Source: Schleiferia thermophila (GTDB taxonomy: Bacteria; Bacteroidota; Bacteroidia; Flavobacteriales; Schleiferiaceae). From it: 64,000 nucleotides of DNA. A program made the position numbers and the translations under genes. The notes under the pieces were generated by a model. That model was not told where the DNA came from. It saw only the letters and a program-made list of their open reading frames with translations, and ran no database searches. This document shows, in pieces, positions 55,209-63,890 of the stretch; position 1 is the stretch's first letter, and each line of letters opens with the position of its first letter. The stretch spans positions 453,831 through 517,830 of the forward strand of contig NZ_QPJS01000002.1 of NCBI RefSeq assembly GCF_003337435.1. Reading direction: 5' to 3'.

Positions 55209-56699
55209 GTGCTCAAACAGGGATTAAGTCAGAAACTCCTTCAAAAACTTTCCCCACAGCAGATTCAGCTCATGAAGCTGATTCAGCTGCCAGTCGCCAT
55301 GCTAGAAGAGCGCATCAAACAGGAAATCGAAGAAAATCCCGCTCTCGAAGAAGCCAACAACAATAATGAGGAAATATATGAAGCAGACCTACCGGACAAC
55401 GAATCCCCTGAAGACGAATACGATGAAGACGGAGTCCTGATCGACCAGCCCGAAATCACCAGTATCGAAGACTTCGACGAATACGAATCCCTGCTAAGCG
55501 AAGACACACCCGACTACAAGCTAAAAGCCAACAACTACAGCGCAGACGACGAAGAATATCAGGCACCAGTCGTGAGCTCAGAAACCTTTTACGAAAACCT
55601 CATCCATCAGCTCGGCATGCTCCGACTTCCCGATACCTGGCGGATAGCCGGCGAATACATCATCGGCAATCTCGATGACGACGGCTACCTCAGACGCGAT
55701 CTCGAAAGCCTCAGCGACGATCTTCTCTTTACCAAAAACATAAGCATCTCACCCTCTGAGCTCGAACAGGTACTCCGAAAAGTTCAACAACTCGACCCAC
55801 CGGGTATAGCCGCCAGAGACCTTCGCGAATGCCTTCTCCTACAACTCTTGCGCCGGCCTCAAACTCCGGAAGTCAAGCTCGCCATCAAAATCCTGGAAAA
55901 TCACTTCGACGAATTTGCCAAAAAACACTACGAAAAACTTCTCGACCGCCTGGGCATCGATGAAGACACCCTCAAGGACGTCATCACCGAAATCAGCCAG
56001 CTAAACCCCAAACCAGGACTTCAAATCAACACCGCCCTCGACCGGGACCTCAGCATCATTCCCGATTTCATCATCACCATCAACAACGACAAGCTCGAGC
56101 TCACCCTCAACGAACGAAATGCCCCCGAACTCAACATCAGCCGCGAATACAAAGAACTCCTTCAAGCCTATAAAGAGGGCGCCAAAACCAATAAAAGCCA
56201 GAAGGAAGCTCTGATGTTTGTAAAGCAAAAACTCGACTCGGCCAAATGGTTTATCGACGCCATTCAGCAGCGCCAGCAGACCCTCCTTATTACCATGTCT
56301 GCCATTATGAACTATCAAAAGGAATTTTTTCTCACTGGCGACTGGACCAAGCTCAGACCGATGATACTCAAAGATATAGCTGACGAAGTAGGTCTCGACA
56401 TCTCCACCATCTCCCGCGTAGCCAGCAACAAATACGTCCAGACGCCCTTTGGCACCTTTCTCCTCAAAGAACTCTTCAGCGAAGGAATGACCACCTCCGA
56501 CGGAGAAGAAGTATCAACCAAAGAAATTAAAAAAATCATGGAGCAGGCCATCGCCGATGAAAACAAATCAAAGCCCTATACCGACGACCAGCTCTGTAAA
56601 ATCCTCAATGAAAAAGGATATCCCCTGGCCAGACGCACCGTGGCCAAATACCGTGAGCAACTCGGTATACCAGTAGCCCGACTCCGAAAACAACTTTGA
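55209..56699 (+). CDS. rpoN: RNA polymerase sigma-54 factor
   Basis: A 496-residue protein. The N-terminal activator-interacting region is rich in Gln and Leu (KLSPQQIQLMKLIQLPVAML), followed by an acidic linker (~45-115), the core-binding domain (~120-310), the DNA-binding domain with DISTISRVASNKYVQTPFGT, and the RpoN box ARRTVAKYRE near the C-terminus. It directs polymerase to -24/-12 promoters and needs an activator such as the one at 1.6 kb. It uses a GTG start at 55209. Its stop overlaps the next ATG (TGATG). Codons are strongly C-ending. Confidence 0.96.
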   Translation: MLKQGLSQKLLQKLSPQQIQLMKLIQLPVAMLEERIKQEIEENPALEEANNNNEEIYEADLPDNESPEDEYDEDGVLIDQPEITSIEDFDEYESLLSEDTPDYKLKANNYSADDEEYQAPVVSSETFYENLIHQLGMLRLPDTWRIAGEYIIGNLDDDGYLRRDLESLSDDLLFTKNISISPSELEQVLRKVQQLDPPGIAARDLRECLLLQLLRRPQTPEVKLAIKILENHFDEFAKKHYEKLLDRLGIDEDTLKDVITEISQLNPKPGLQINTALDRDLSIIPDFIITINNDKLELTLNERNAPELNISREYKELLQAYKEGAKTNKSQKEALMFVKQKLDSAKWFIDAIQQRQQTLLITMSAIMNYQKEFFLTGDWTKLRPMILKDIADEVGLDISTISRVASNKYVQTPFGTFLLKELFSEGMTTSDGEEVSTKEIKKIMEQAIADENKSKPYTDDQLCKILNEKGYPLARRTVAKYREQLGIPVARLRKQL

Positions 56700-57328
56700 T
56701 GTACTCCATGACCTCACGATCACTGAAACAAACCCTCGGCAACCTGATTTCCTATGTGCTGCATCCCGCATTGGTCCCTTTGCTGTTCGCAGCCCTTGTA
56801 ATTGCACAAACATCAGCACCGATTACAAGGTCACAGGCGATGTACCTGATGGTAGCCATTGCCACAGGTACGTATATATTCCCCGGGCTATTGACCGTCT
56901 TACTCTATCGGCTTGGAGTAATCAGCTCCCTCTTCATGCACAAACGAGAAGACCGTAAAATACCATACGTAATCGGAGCGGTTTTTTATTACTTCACAGC
57001 TGTAGCAGTGCGCTGGGTCTCCTCTGCCAAGCTCATATACCTCTTTCTCATTGGGACATGCATTGTCATTCTGATTCTACTCATACAAATTCCCTTTTAC
57101 AAGGCCAGTGCTCACGTGGCGGCTCTATCCGGCATGTTGGCTGCAGTACTGGTTCTCTCCAGGCTCTACGGTTGGTCGCATTGGTATCTGATATCTGTGG
57201 TATTGACGATAGGACTGATAGCATGGGCGCGTTTGGAAATCAACGCTCATACCATCGTAGAGGTCATAGCAGGGTTTTTATCGGGATTTGTCCCTTTATT
57301 TGCTTTGTTTTCACTCTTGGTCCAATAA
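56699..57328 (+). CDS. PAP2-like integral membrane protein
   Basis: A 209-residue protein with six membrane segments. Late in the sequence KASAHVAALSG and ARLEINAHTIVEVIAGFLSG resemble the histidine-containing motifs of PAP2 lipid phosphatases, but the first KxxxxxxRP motif is only weakly matched (HKREDRKIPY). It may remove phosphate from an isoprenoid or lipid pyrophosphate, or may be an inactive relative. It overlaps rpoN by one base and probably shares its transcript. Confidence 0.62.
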   Translation: MYSMTSRSLKQTLGNLISYVLHPALVPLLFAALVIAQTSAPITRSQAMYLMVAIATGTYIFPGLLTVLLYRLGVISSLFMHKREDRKIPYVIGAVFYYFTAVAVRWVSSAKLIYLFLIGTCIVILILLIQIPFYKASAHVAALSGMLAAVLVLSRLYGWSHWYLISVVLTIGLIAWARLEINAHTIVEVIAGFLSGFVPLFALFSLLVQ

Positions 57329-57338
57329 TGACTAGTCC

Positions 57339-58439
57339 ATGTCCAAAATTACTCGCAAGCAACTGATTGGGGGGCTTCTCGCCTTCATTTTGATTTTGGT
57401 ACTGTACTTCTCCTTTCCGGTGATGGTCTATCTGGCCATAGCCGTATCGCTTACAATAGCACTGTCGCCTTTGATGGAATTTCTCGACCGGGTGAAAATC
57501 CGGCAAAAAAGCCTACCCGACTGGCTAAAGGCACTTATCGGTCTGTTGAGTGTTTTTCTCTTCTTTTATTTGTTGTTTCTGATTTTCGTACCCCCTTTGC
57601 TCGCCGAGCTGTATGCCATCTCCGATATCAGCATGGCTGAAATCTACCAAAACCTGGAAACTCCAATCAAAACCATTGAAAATTGGGCCGATGAAATTGG
57701 CATTAAACCGGTGGGCTATGAATCAAACAGAGAGTATATTCTGTCAAAATTCTCAGAATACTTCAACATTACAAACCTAACCGGCACACTCACAGGGCTG
57801 GTCAGTGCCATGGGCAATCTAGTGATCGCACTTTTTTCCATTGCCTTTATCACCTTTTTTCTTCTCAAAGACAGGCATATACCCTCCAGTATTGTCCTGG
57901 CATTTACGCCCGATAGCTCCAGCGATAAAATGTCCAGGGCACTGGCTCAAATCAAATATTCGCTTCGCCGGTATTTCATAGGCATCATCGTGCAGATCAG
58001 CCTGATTACCTTGATTGTGAGCTTTGGTATGTCGGTTTTCAATATCAAAAATGCCTTTATCATTGGCTTCTTTGCCGGTTTGATCAACATTATTCCATAC
58101 ATAGGCCCGGTAATTGGGGCCACTATAGGTACATTGATCGCTTTCGGCACTACACCGGGGTTGCTGGCTGCAGAAGTTTGGCAGTTTCACCTGCTCAAAG
58201 TACTATCGGTGTTTGCGGTCGTTCAGCTGCTCGACAATTTTATTTTTCAACCGCTTATTTTTTCCAAGTCGGTCAATGCACATCCACTGGAAATCTTTTT
58301 TGTCATTCTGGTTGCAGGTAATCTGTTTGGTATTGTCGGCATGATTGTGGCAGTGCCCGCCTACTCAGTGTTCAGAGTGATCGGGCGCGAGTTCCTATCC
58401 GAGTACAAGTGGATACGTTCCATTACCAAAGAGCGTTAA
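57339..58439 (+). CDS. AI-2E (PerM/UPF0118) family transporter
   Basis: A 366-residue membrane protein with eight hydrophobic segments in the UPF0118 arrangement: an N-terminal pair, a longer cytoplasmic/periplasmic stretch (~95-155), then FITFFLLKDRHIPSSI, GLINIIPYIGPVIGATIGTLIA and LVAGNLFGIVGMIVAVPAYSV. Members include Na+/H+ antiporters and proposed autoinducer exporters. The substrate cannot be read from sequence. It lies 10 bp after the PAP2-like gene. Confidence 0.88.
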   Translation: MSKITRKQLIGGLLAFILILVLYFSFPVMVYLAIAVSLTIALSPLMEFLDRVKIRQKSLPDWLKALIGLLSVFLFFYLLFLIFVPPLLAELYAISDISMAEIYQNLETPIKTIENWADEIGIKPVGYESNREYILSKFSEYFNITNLTGTLTGLVSAMGNLVIALFSIAFITFFLLKDRHIPSSIVLAFTPDSSSDKMSRALAQIKYSLRRYFIGIIVQISLITLIVSFGMSVFNIKNAFIIGFFAGLINIIPYIGPVIGATIGTLIAFGTTPGLLAAEVWQFHLLKVLSVFAVVQLLDNFIFQPLIFSKSVNAHPLEIFFVILVAGNLFGIVGMIVAVPAYSVFRVIGREFLSEYKWIRSITKER

Positions 58440-58440
58440 A

Positions 58441-59088
58441 ATGCCCGCTATCGTATACGAATGCGACCATTATTGTATCATAGATAAGGAACACGGCCTC
58501 AACACCGAACCCGACTCCAGAGGAAACCCAAGTCTGATGGATTGGTTACGCCGGCAAAGACCGGAATTTTTTAAAAAATGGGGTCCACATCCGCTCCATC
58601 GTCTCGACAGGCCTGTTTCCGGATTGCTGCTGGTGGCCAAAAGCCTGAATGCTCACCGGATTTTACAGCCACTTTTCGAAAAAAGGCGCATCACTAAAAA
58701 ATATTGCGCCCGCGTAGAAGGCATTATACATACTCCCTCGGCTGTTTTGGTCCATTTTCACCGAAAAGATCCTTTGAATTTCAAAGCAATTATATCATCC
58801 CAACCTTTTGAAGGCTCTGCTGAGATAAAACTATCATATAAAGTTTTAAGTCGAGGTCGTGATTTCACAGACCTTGAATTAAAACTAATTACCGGTCGAT
58901 ACCACCAGATTAGGGCACAGTTGTCGTATATCGGTCACCCTATCTGGGGGGATACTCTTTACGGATCAAAAGTAGTGAGGTCAGATTCGGTCATCGCGCT
59001 TCGCGCTTATCATTTGAGTTTTTATTGCCCGTTTCAGAAGAAACAAATACGTGTAGAACAAATGTCAGATTTAGGACAATGGGGGTAA
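58441..59088 (+). CDS. RluA-family pseudouridine synthase
   Basis: A 215-residue single-domain synthase. The catalytic motif HRLDRPVSGLLLVAK carries the essential Asp; KYCARVEG, DLELKLITGRYHQIRAQLSYIG and HPIWGDTLYG complete the family pattern. It has no S4 domain, as in small RluA/TruC-type enzymes modifying rRNA or tRNA. The target is not predictable. It starts directly after the transporter stop and converges on the TonB receptor gene with 17 bp between. Confidence 0.92.
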   Translation: MPAIVYECDHYCIIDKEHGLNTEPDSRGNPSLMDWLRRQRPEFFKKWGPHPLHRLDRPVSGLLLVAKSLNAHRILQPLFEKRRITKKYCARVEGIIHTPSAVLVHFHRKDPLNFKAIISSQPFEGSAEIKLSYKVLSRGRDFTDLELKLITGRYHQIRAQLSYIGHPIWGDTLYGSKVVRSDSVIALRAYHLSFYCPFQKKQIRVEQMSDLGQWG

Positions 59089-59105
59089 ACAATTTTACCA
59101 ACGGG

Positions 59106-61367
59106 TCAAAAACTGTAGTGCCACTGTACAAAAAACCTCCGACCCTGTAATGAAGTAAATGCATATTCTGGATCAAAAGTCAATGCATAAGGATTATCAG
59201 GTGTAGGCAGTGGGTTTCCATCATTGTCAAAAACCACTCTGCTGTCAAATGGATCATCGGCTCTAGAAATCAGAAAAGGCAAACCTCGCCATGGAACAAA
59301 GTCCAAGAGATTTCGCCCTCCTATCGTCAAGCGGTTTCTATCATTGATTATGAAGGATATTTGGGCATTCAGGTGAGTAAATACCGGAGAGTATTCAGGC
59401 CTAGGATCCAATTCTCCGGCCAGGGGCAATCGCATAGGACCATAGGTAAAAGATGACACATCAAGCCTCCACCTTCCGCTATTATATCCAGTCATTGTCT
59501 GTATAGAATACCTCTCCACAAAAGGAGGAATCACATCTTCCTCCTCCTCATCATCCATCACTCCTAAATCCTGGACCGTACCACCCACACTCAAATACCA
59601 ATGACTACCTATGCTCGTTTCACATCTAATGTTTAATCCCGCCTGATGAAAACTTCCGCTGAGATTATCAAAAATAATCTTCTGAGGATCACTATCGTAG
59701 TCTGGTAATATCCTGTTAGAAAACACATTGAAAAATGCCCCTGTAGTCAATCTAACAGAATAATCAGTATTCAGCTTTGCATACTCCCACTCCACAGAAG
59801 TACCAATGGAGCGTTCGGGTTTTAGAGCCGATGTTACTACCACCTCCCTTGCCCCGGACAGCGCAGCATGTTCCTCTGCAAATAGATTGACTACCCTAAA
59901 ACCTGTACCATGTTGAACCCTGAATGATTGATTCCCACCTTTTACCATCAATCCCATTCGATACGTAGGTATTAAACCATGAACTGGGTGATAATCAGCC
60001 CTTAACCCTGCATTTAATCCTGTTATTTGCTTTTTAAAATTAAAATCTGCAAACAATCCCGGCATAAGAAATACTTCTGGAGCCTCCTCTTTTTTATCAT
60101 CGGTATATAGCAGGGTGGCGGTAGTGTTGTCGTTGTAGTATTGATATCTGGCAGCTGCCCCTCCAGTGTAGCTGATGAAGCCTTTTGTCTCCCTCCATAG
60201 TAGCTGCGCATTTGCAAGATATTGTCTCGCCAGAAAAGCCTCGTCTCCATAAACACTGTTTTGATCATGTGTTGAAGCACTCCACCATACTGATAGAGGT
60301 TTGTACTTTGGAGATGTGTATTTCATTATCCATTCCAATCTGTTAGTGAAAATGCTCTCTACATAGGCCTTCCCATCCACTCTGTTGTGATGTTGGCCGA
60401 TCATCTGACCACCAAGCCTGTCTTCATAAAAATACCTAAAATAACCATCCCAACTGTCCGAATACTTTACTTTGAAAAAAGTTGATAGCCTCTTTTGCAA
60501 CGGAAGATCCATGAAACCATCTCCATTGTGGTCTACCCTGTTGTTAAAATAATGCGTTGAGACGCCAGTTAGCATCCTCCAGCGATTTTTTCTGTATGCA
60601 ACCATTGCCTGTGTGGAAAATTCCCCCCAAGTAGTTACTTCCTGCTCCAAATGAAATCTGGGCGCCACATCCGGATCAGGAGTAAAAATGTTGATAAGCC
60701 CACCTATGGCTTCAGATCCAAAAAGCACAGCCCCGGGTCCTCTGCTAACCTCTACCCTGCTCATCAGAAAAGTCGGAAGAGCAAACAAACCATAGGTCGA
60801 TGACAAGGGACCCATCATTGGCAGTCCATCGATGAGCAACATTGTATAGGGCCCGGGCAAACCATTCAGCTGAAGTCCTGGAGCTTGACATACATTACAA
60901 CTATATTGCACCCTCATGCCCGGTAGTGCTGGCAACAAATCCATAATCTGCGATGTAGAAATTCGCTCAGTCAATCTCCTGTGAATTACTTCTACAGGAG
61001 CAACTACATTCGATCGGCTCACTGGATGCAGCGTTGCGCTGACGACCACTTCATCAATCATCTCGCCTAACCGGGTAAGCGTCACATTTACTACCGTATC
61101 ACGCTCAAGTGTAGTAAAGATCAAAGTTTCTGATAAATATCCCCGTTTTGAAACAGTCATCTGTAAGTCAGATTCCCTTGCATTTACCCGTAGCTGAAAC
61201 TTCCCGTTAGCGTCACTTTGGCCTTTTAAACCCAGCTTTTCAATTGAAATTTCAGCTCCTTGTACCGGTAAAGCTCCATCTGTCACTAAACCGTTTACCA
61301 AAACAGGCTGAGCATAAGCAATAAAAATTGATATAGTCGATAACAAAAGAATAGTTTTCGTTTTCAA
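59106..61367 (-). CDS. TonB-dependent outer-membrane receptor (CNVC plug type)
   Basis: A 753-residue receptor. There is a signal peptide (ILLLSTISIFIAYAQ), a carboxypeptidase-regulatory-like domain (~25-105), and a plug (~110-230) with VQYSCNVCQAPGLQLNGL and PYTMLLIDGLPMMG followed by VSRGPGAVLFGSEAIGGLINI. A 22-strand barrel ends with FVQWHYSF. The Cys-x-x-Cys in the plug is a mark of a distinct Bacteroidota receptor group. The substrate is unknown. A DtxR-type palindrome lies directly upstream of its -7 box (TATTTTTG, 61398-61391 minus), suggesting metal-dependent repression. Confidence 0.92.
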   Translation of the reverse strand: MKTKTILLLSTISIFIAYAQPVLVNGLVTDGALPVQGAEISIEKLGLKGQSDANGKFQLRVNARESDLQMTVSKRGYLSETLIFTTLERDTVVNVTLTRLGEMIDEVVVSATLHPVSRSNVVAPVEVIHRRLTERISTSQIMDLLPALPGMRVQYSCNVCQAPGLQLNGLPGPYTMLLIDGLPMMGPLSSTYGLFALPTFLMSRVEVSRGPGAVLFGSEAIGGLINIFTPDPDVAPRFHLEQEVTTWGEFSTQAMVAYRKNRWRMLTGVSTHYFNNRVDHNGDGFMDLPLQKRLSTFFKVKYSDSWDGYFRYFYEDRLGGQMIGQHHNRVDGKAYVESIFTNRLEWIMKYTSPKYKPLSVWWSASTHDQNSVYGDEAFLARQYLANAQLLWRETKGFISYTGGAAARYQYYNDNTTATLLYTDDKKEEAPEVFLMPGLFADFNFKKQITGLNAGLRADYHPVHGLIPTYRMGLMVKGGNQSFRVQHGTGFRVVNLFAEEHAALSGAREVVVTSALKPERSIGTSVEWEYAKLNTDYSVRLTTGAFFNVFSNRILPDYDSDPQKIIFDNLSGSFHQAGLNIRCETSIGSHWYLSVGGTVQDLGVMDDEEEEDVIPPFVERYSIQTMTGYNSGRWRLDVSSFTYGPMRLPLAGELDPRPEYSPVFTHLNAQISFIINDRNRLTIGGRNLLDFVPWRGLPFLISRADDPFDSRVVFDNDGNPLPTPDNPYALTFDPEYAFTSLQGRRFFVQWHYSF

Positions 61368-61400
61368 AAAATCATAATTTAATTTGATAACAAAAATAAG

Positions 61401-61414
61401 TTAGGCACACCTAA
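61401..61414. promoter_or_regulatory. DtxR/MntR-type operator between two TonB receptor genes
   Basis: TTAGG-CACA-CCTAA is a perfect inverted repeat resembling half-sites of DtxR/IdeR-family metal repressors (TTAGG...CCTAA). It lies 3 bp upstream of the minus-strand -7 box TATTTTTG (61398-61391), within the core promoter of the minus gene, and about 70 bp before the plus gene. Confidence 0.6.
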
Positions 61415-61458
61415 AATAAATAAAAATTTTTGAAATCAAAAATTAAAATTCCACCCAT

Positions 61459-61466
61459 TAAATTTG
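61459..61466 (+). promoter_or_regulatory. Candidate -7 element of the plus-strand TonB receptor
   Basis: TAAATTTG matches TAnnTTTG and lies 18 bp before the ATG at 61485. The nearest upstream TTTG is 26 bases away, longer than usual, so the -33 element is uncertain. Confidence 0.4.
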
Positions 61467-61484
61467 TTTGTGTATTCAATCCAA

Positions 61485-63848
61485 ATGAAACAACTGCTTA
61501 TACTTACCTATCTTTCCCTTTGTAGCTTTTTGACAACCCTCGCGCAAAATACCCTACATATCCGAGTCTTCTCCTCCCTGTCTGGTGAGCCAGTAAGTAT
61601 GGCAGATATCACAATTAATGGTCGACTCGCAGGTATGACCGACGATAAAGGTCAGTATATCTACCACACACCTGAAAAATCACTTCTTCTTTCTGTTGAT
61701 CATATAAGCTTTAAGAACCGTCGCGTTCGCGTCAGTTTTCAAACTACCTCGGTCCAATATATTACTATACCCCTTGAACAACTTATAGAAAATCTCCCCG
61801 ATGTCACCATCACGGCCACCCGCGCACGCAAACCGATCACACGCGAAGTCGTACAAGTAGATCTACTGCCAAAGGAATTGATCTTCAATGTAAACTCCAC
61901 CCGGCTTTACGATGCCGTTGACAAAGTGCCCGGAGTTACCGTCATCGACGGTCAGATGAGCATCCGCAATGGCAGCGGCTTTGCCTACGGCATAGGCAGC
62001 CGTGTGCTCGTCATTGTCGATGGAATGCCGCTCCTCACCGCCGACCGAGGAGATATGCGCTGGAATTTTGCCCCCATCGAAATGGTCGAAAACCTCGAAG
62101 TGGTCAAAGGCCCTGCTTCAGTACTCTATGGCGCCGGAGGCCTCAACGGTGCCCTCCATATCAAAACCCTCTGGCCAGAAAAAGAAAAACCCATAGCCCG
62201 TATCCAAACCTTTTACAATCTGGTAGACAACCCCCGTGATCCCGGTAAGAAATGGTGGTGGACTCAGCGCCCTGGCGAATGGGGCATTTCTGCTACAGCA
62301 GGCGAATCCTCAGGCCCACTGGACTATGTAGTAGGCATCAATCAGCTTACCACACGTGGCTTCATCCGCTTTACCGACCAGACACAGTCCAGACTCACCT
62401 TCAAAACCCGATATCGAACCCGACCCGATGGCCGAGGTCTCACTCTTCAATGGAACAGCTCCATCATGGGCTCCGACGAAGCAGACTTCCTCGCATGGCA
62501 CGATGCCGATTCCAACTTCTATGTACCCCTAAACGGCGCTGACCCTGCAGCTACCTCCGCCGATGGCGCCACACGCATCGTACGCCAGCAGTGGCATATT
62601 ACTCCAGAGGCCATTTACCTGACTCGTTCGGGCATCCGCCACCGTCTGGCCACACGTTGGTACCGTCTCCAGTTTAAAAATTACCGCGACAATCTCAAAA
62701 CCAATCTCTTTAACATCGACTACTCCCTGGACATCCCCATCACTTTGTATACACGCCTTACCACAGGCTTCAACTATCAGTACTTCGACGTCTTCGAAAT
62801 TTACAACATCGGCAACCACACCGGCCGAAACGCTTCCGCCTTCGCCCAGCTTGACCACCTCCGTGGGCGATGGGCCTTAAATACAGGGTTTCGATACGAA
62901 TATTTCTCCATCTCAGGCATCGAAAGCCGCCGAATACCTGTATTTCGGGCAGGAGCCAATTATCAGGTCGACCCAACGCTCTTCGTCAGAGCCAACTTTG
63001 GCCAGGGCTTCCGGTTCCCCACCATCACCGAAATCTTCATCTCCACTGCAGGTCGCGAAGCCGTTCCCATCTTTCCAAACCTGAACCTACGCCCCGAATA
63101 CGGCTGGAATGCCGAAATCGGTCTCAAAAAACAACTTACCATCAATACCTGGCGTCATTACTTCGACTTCTCCCTCTTTTGGCTCGAATACAAAGACCTG
63201 GTCGAAATCACCTTTGGACTTTATCTCCCACCCAGATGGGATACCGTACCCCCCAATCAGATACCCCTTGATACCATCGTAAGTTACCTTGGATTTCAAG
63301 CCCAAAACGTCGCCTTCGCCCGAAATGCCGGCCTCGAACTCTCCTGGACATCCGAAGGCCACCTGACCGACCAGCTCTTTATTCGCACACTTGCAGGCTA
63401 CACCTACTCCCTCCCTGTCGACGTCAATCTGGATAGCACCCTCCGAAATCCCTTCCGTTACTTCAGCCGCTTCGCTACTTCCCTTTACACCAATGAAAAC
63501 CCCTTACTCCACGCCATGCTCAAATACCGCAACCGCCACCTCATCAAACTCGATCTCGAAGCCACCTGGCGAGGCCTTCTCCTTGGCATCGACTACCGCT
63601 ACCTCTCCAAAGTAGAGCGAATCGATGAAGTCTTCCGCACCTTTCTCCCCGGCTATGCCGACCAGATCAACAAACCCGGCTACACCGGCAACGAATACTT
63701 CATCAACCTGCGTATCGGATACCGCACCCCCCGTCATGGCCAGTTTACCTTTATCGTAAACAACCTCACAAACCGCGAATACATGATTCGCTTCGTGCGC
63801 CCCGAAGCTCCGCGAAACTTCACCCTACAATATCGCATTGAATTTTGA
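61485..63848 (+). CDS. TonB-dependent outer-membrane receptor
   Basis: A 787-residue receptor with a signal peptide (LLILTYLSLCSFLTTLAQ), a carboxypeptidase-regulatory-like domain (~22-105), and a plug with LIENLPDVTITATRARKPI, VDKVPGVTVIDGQM, VLVIVDGMPLL and VVKGPASVLYGAGGLNGALHI. The barrel has FRFPTITEIFIS and ends in the usual terminal aromatic (QYRIEF). The ATG at 61485 gives the proper signal peptide; a TTG lies upstream at 61464. Codons are very C-rich compared with the divergent receptor. Substrate unknown; shared metal-type operator upstream. Confidence 0.93.
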   Translation: MKQLLILTYLSLCSFLTTLAQNTLHIRVFSSLSGEPVSMADITINGRLAGMTDDKGQYIYHTPEKSLLLSVDHISFKNRRVRVSFQTTSVQYITIPLEQLIENLPDVTITATRARKPITREVVQVDLLPKELIFNVNSTRLYDAVDKVPGVTVIDGQMSIRNGSGFAYGIGSRVLVIVDGMPLLTADRGDMRWNFAPIEMVENLEVVKGPASVLYGAGGLNGALHIKTLWPEKEKPIARIQTFYNLVDNPRDPGKKWWWTQRPGEWGISATAGESSGPLDYVVGINQLTTRGFIRFTDQTQSRLTFKTRYRTRPDGRGLTLQWNSSIMGSDEADFLAWHDADSNFYVPLNGADPAATSADGATRIVRQQWHITPEAIYLTRSGIRHRLATRWYRLQFKNYRDNLKTNLFNIDYSLDIPITLYTRLTTGFNYQYFDVFEIYNIGNHTGRNASAFAQLDHLRGRWALNTGFRYEYFSISGIESRRIPVFRAGANYQVDPTLFVRANFGQGFRFPTITEIFISTAGREAVPIFPNLNLRPEYGWNAEIGLKKQLTINTWRHYFDFSLFWLEYKDLVEITFGLYLPPRWDTVPPNQIPLDTIVSYLGFQAQNVAFARNAGLELSWTSEGHLTDQLFIRTLAGYTYSLPVDVNLDSTLRNPFRYFSRFATSLYTNENPLLHAMLKYRNRHLIKLDLEATWRGLLLGIDYRYLSKVERIDEVFRTFLPGYADQINKPGYTGNEYFINLRIGYRTPRHGQFTFIVNNLTNREYMIRFVRPEAPRNFTLQYRIEF

Positions 63849-63890
63849 TGCCCGATCACATTCCTACCACAGTCAAATAATTTTTAATTC

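Noticed and set aside
59084..59099. GGTAAA-CAAT-TTTACC hairpin between the pseudouridine synthase and TonB receptor genes
   Set aside because: Only 6 bp, AT-rich and overlapping the stop codon; no T run follows, so it is not called a terminator.
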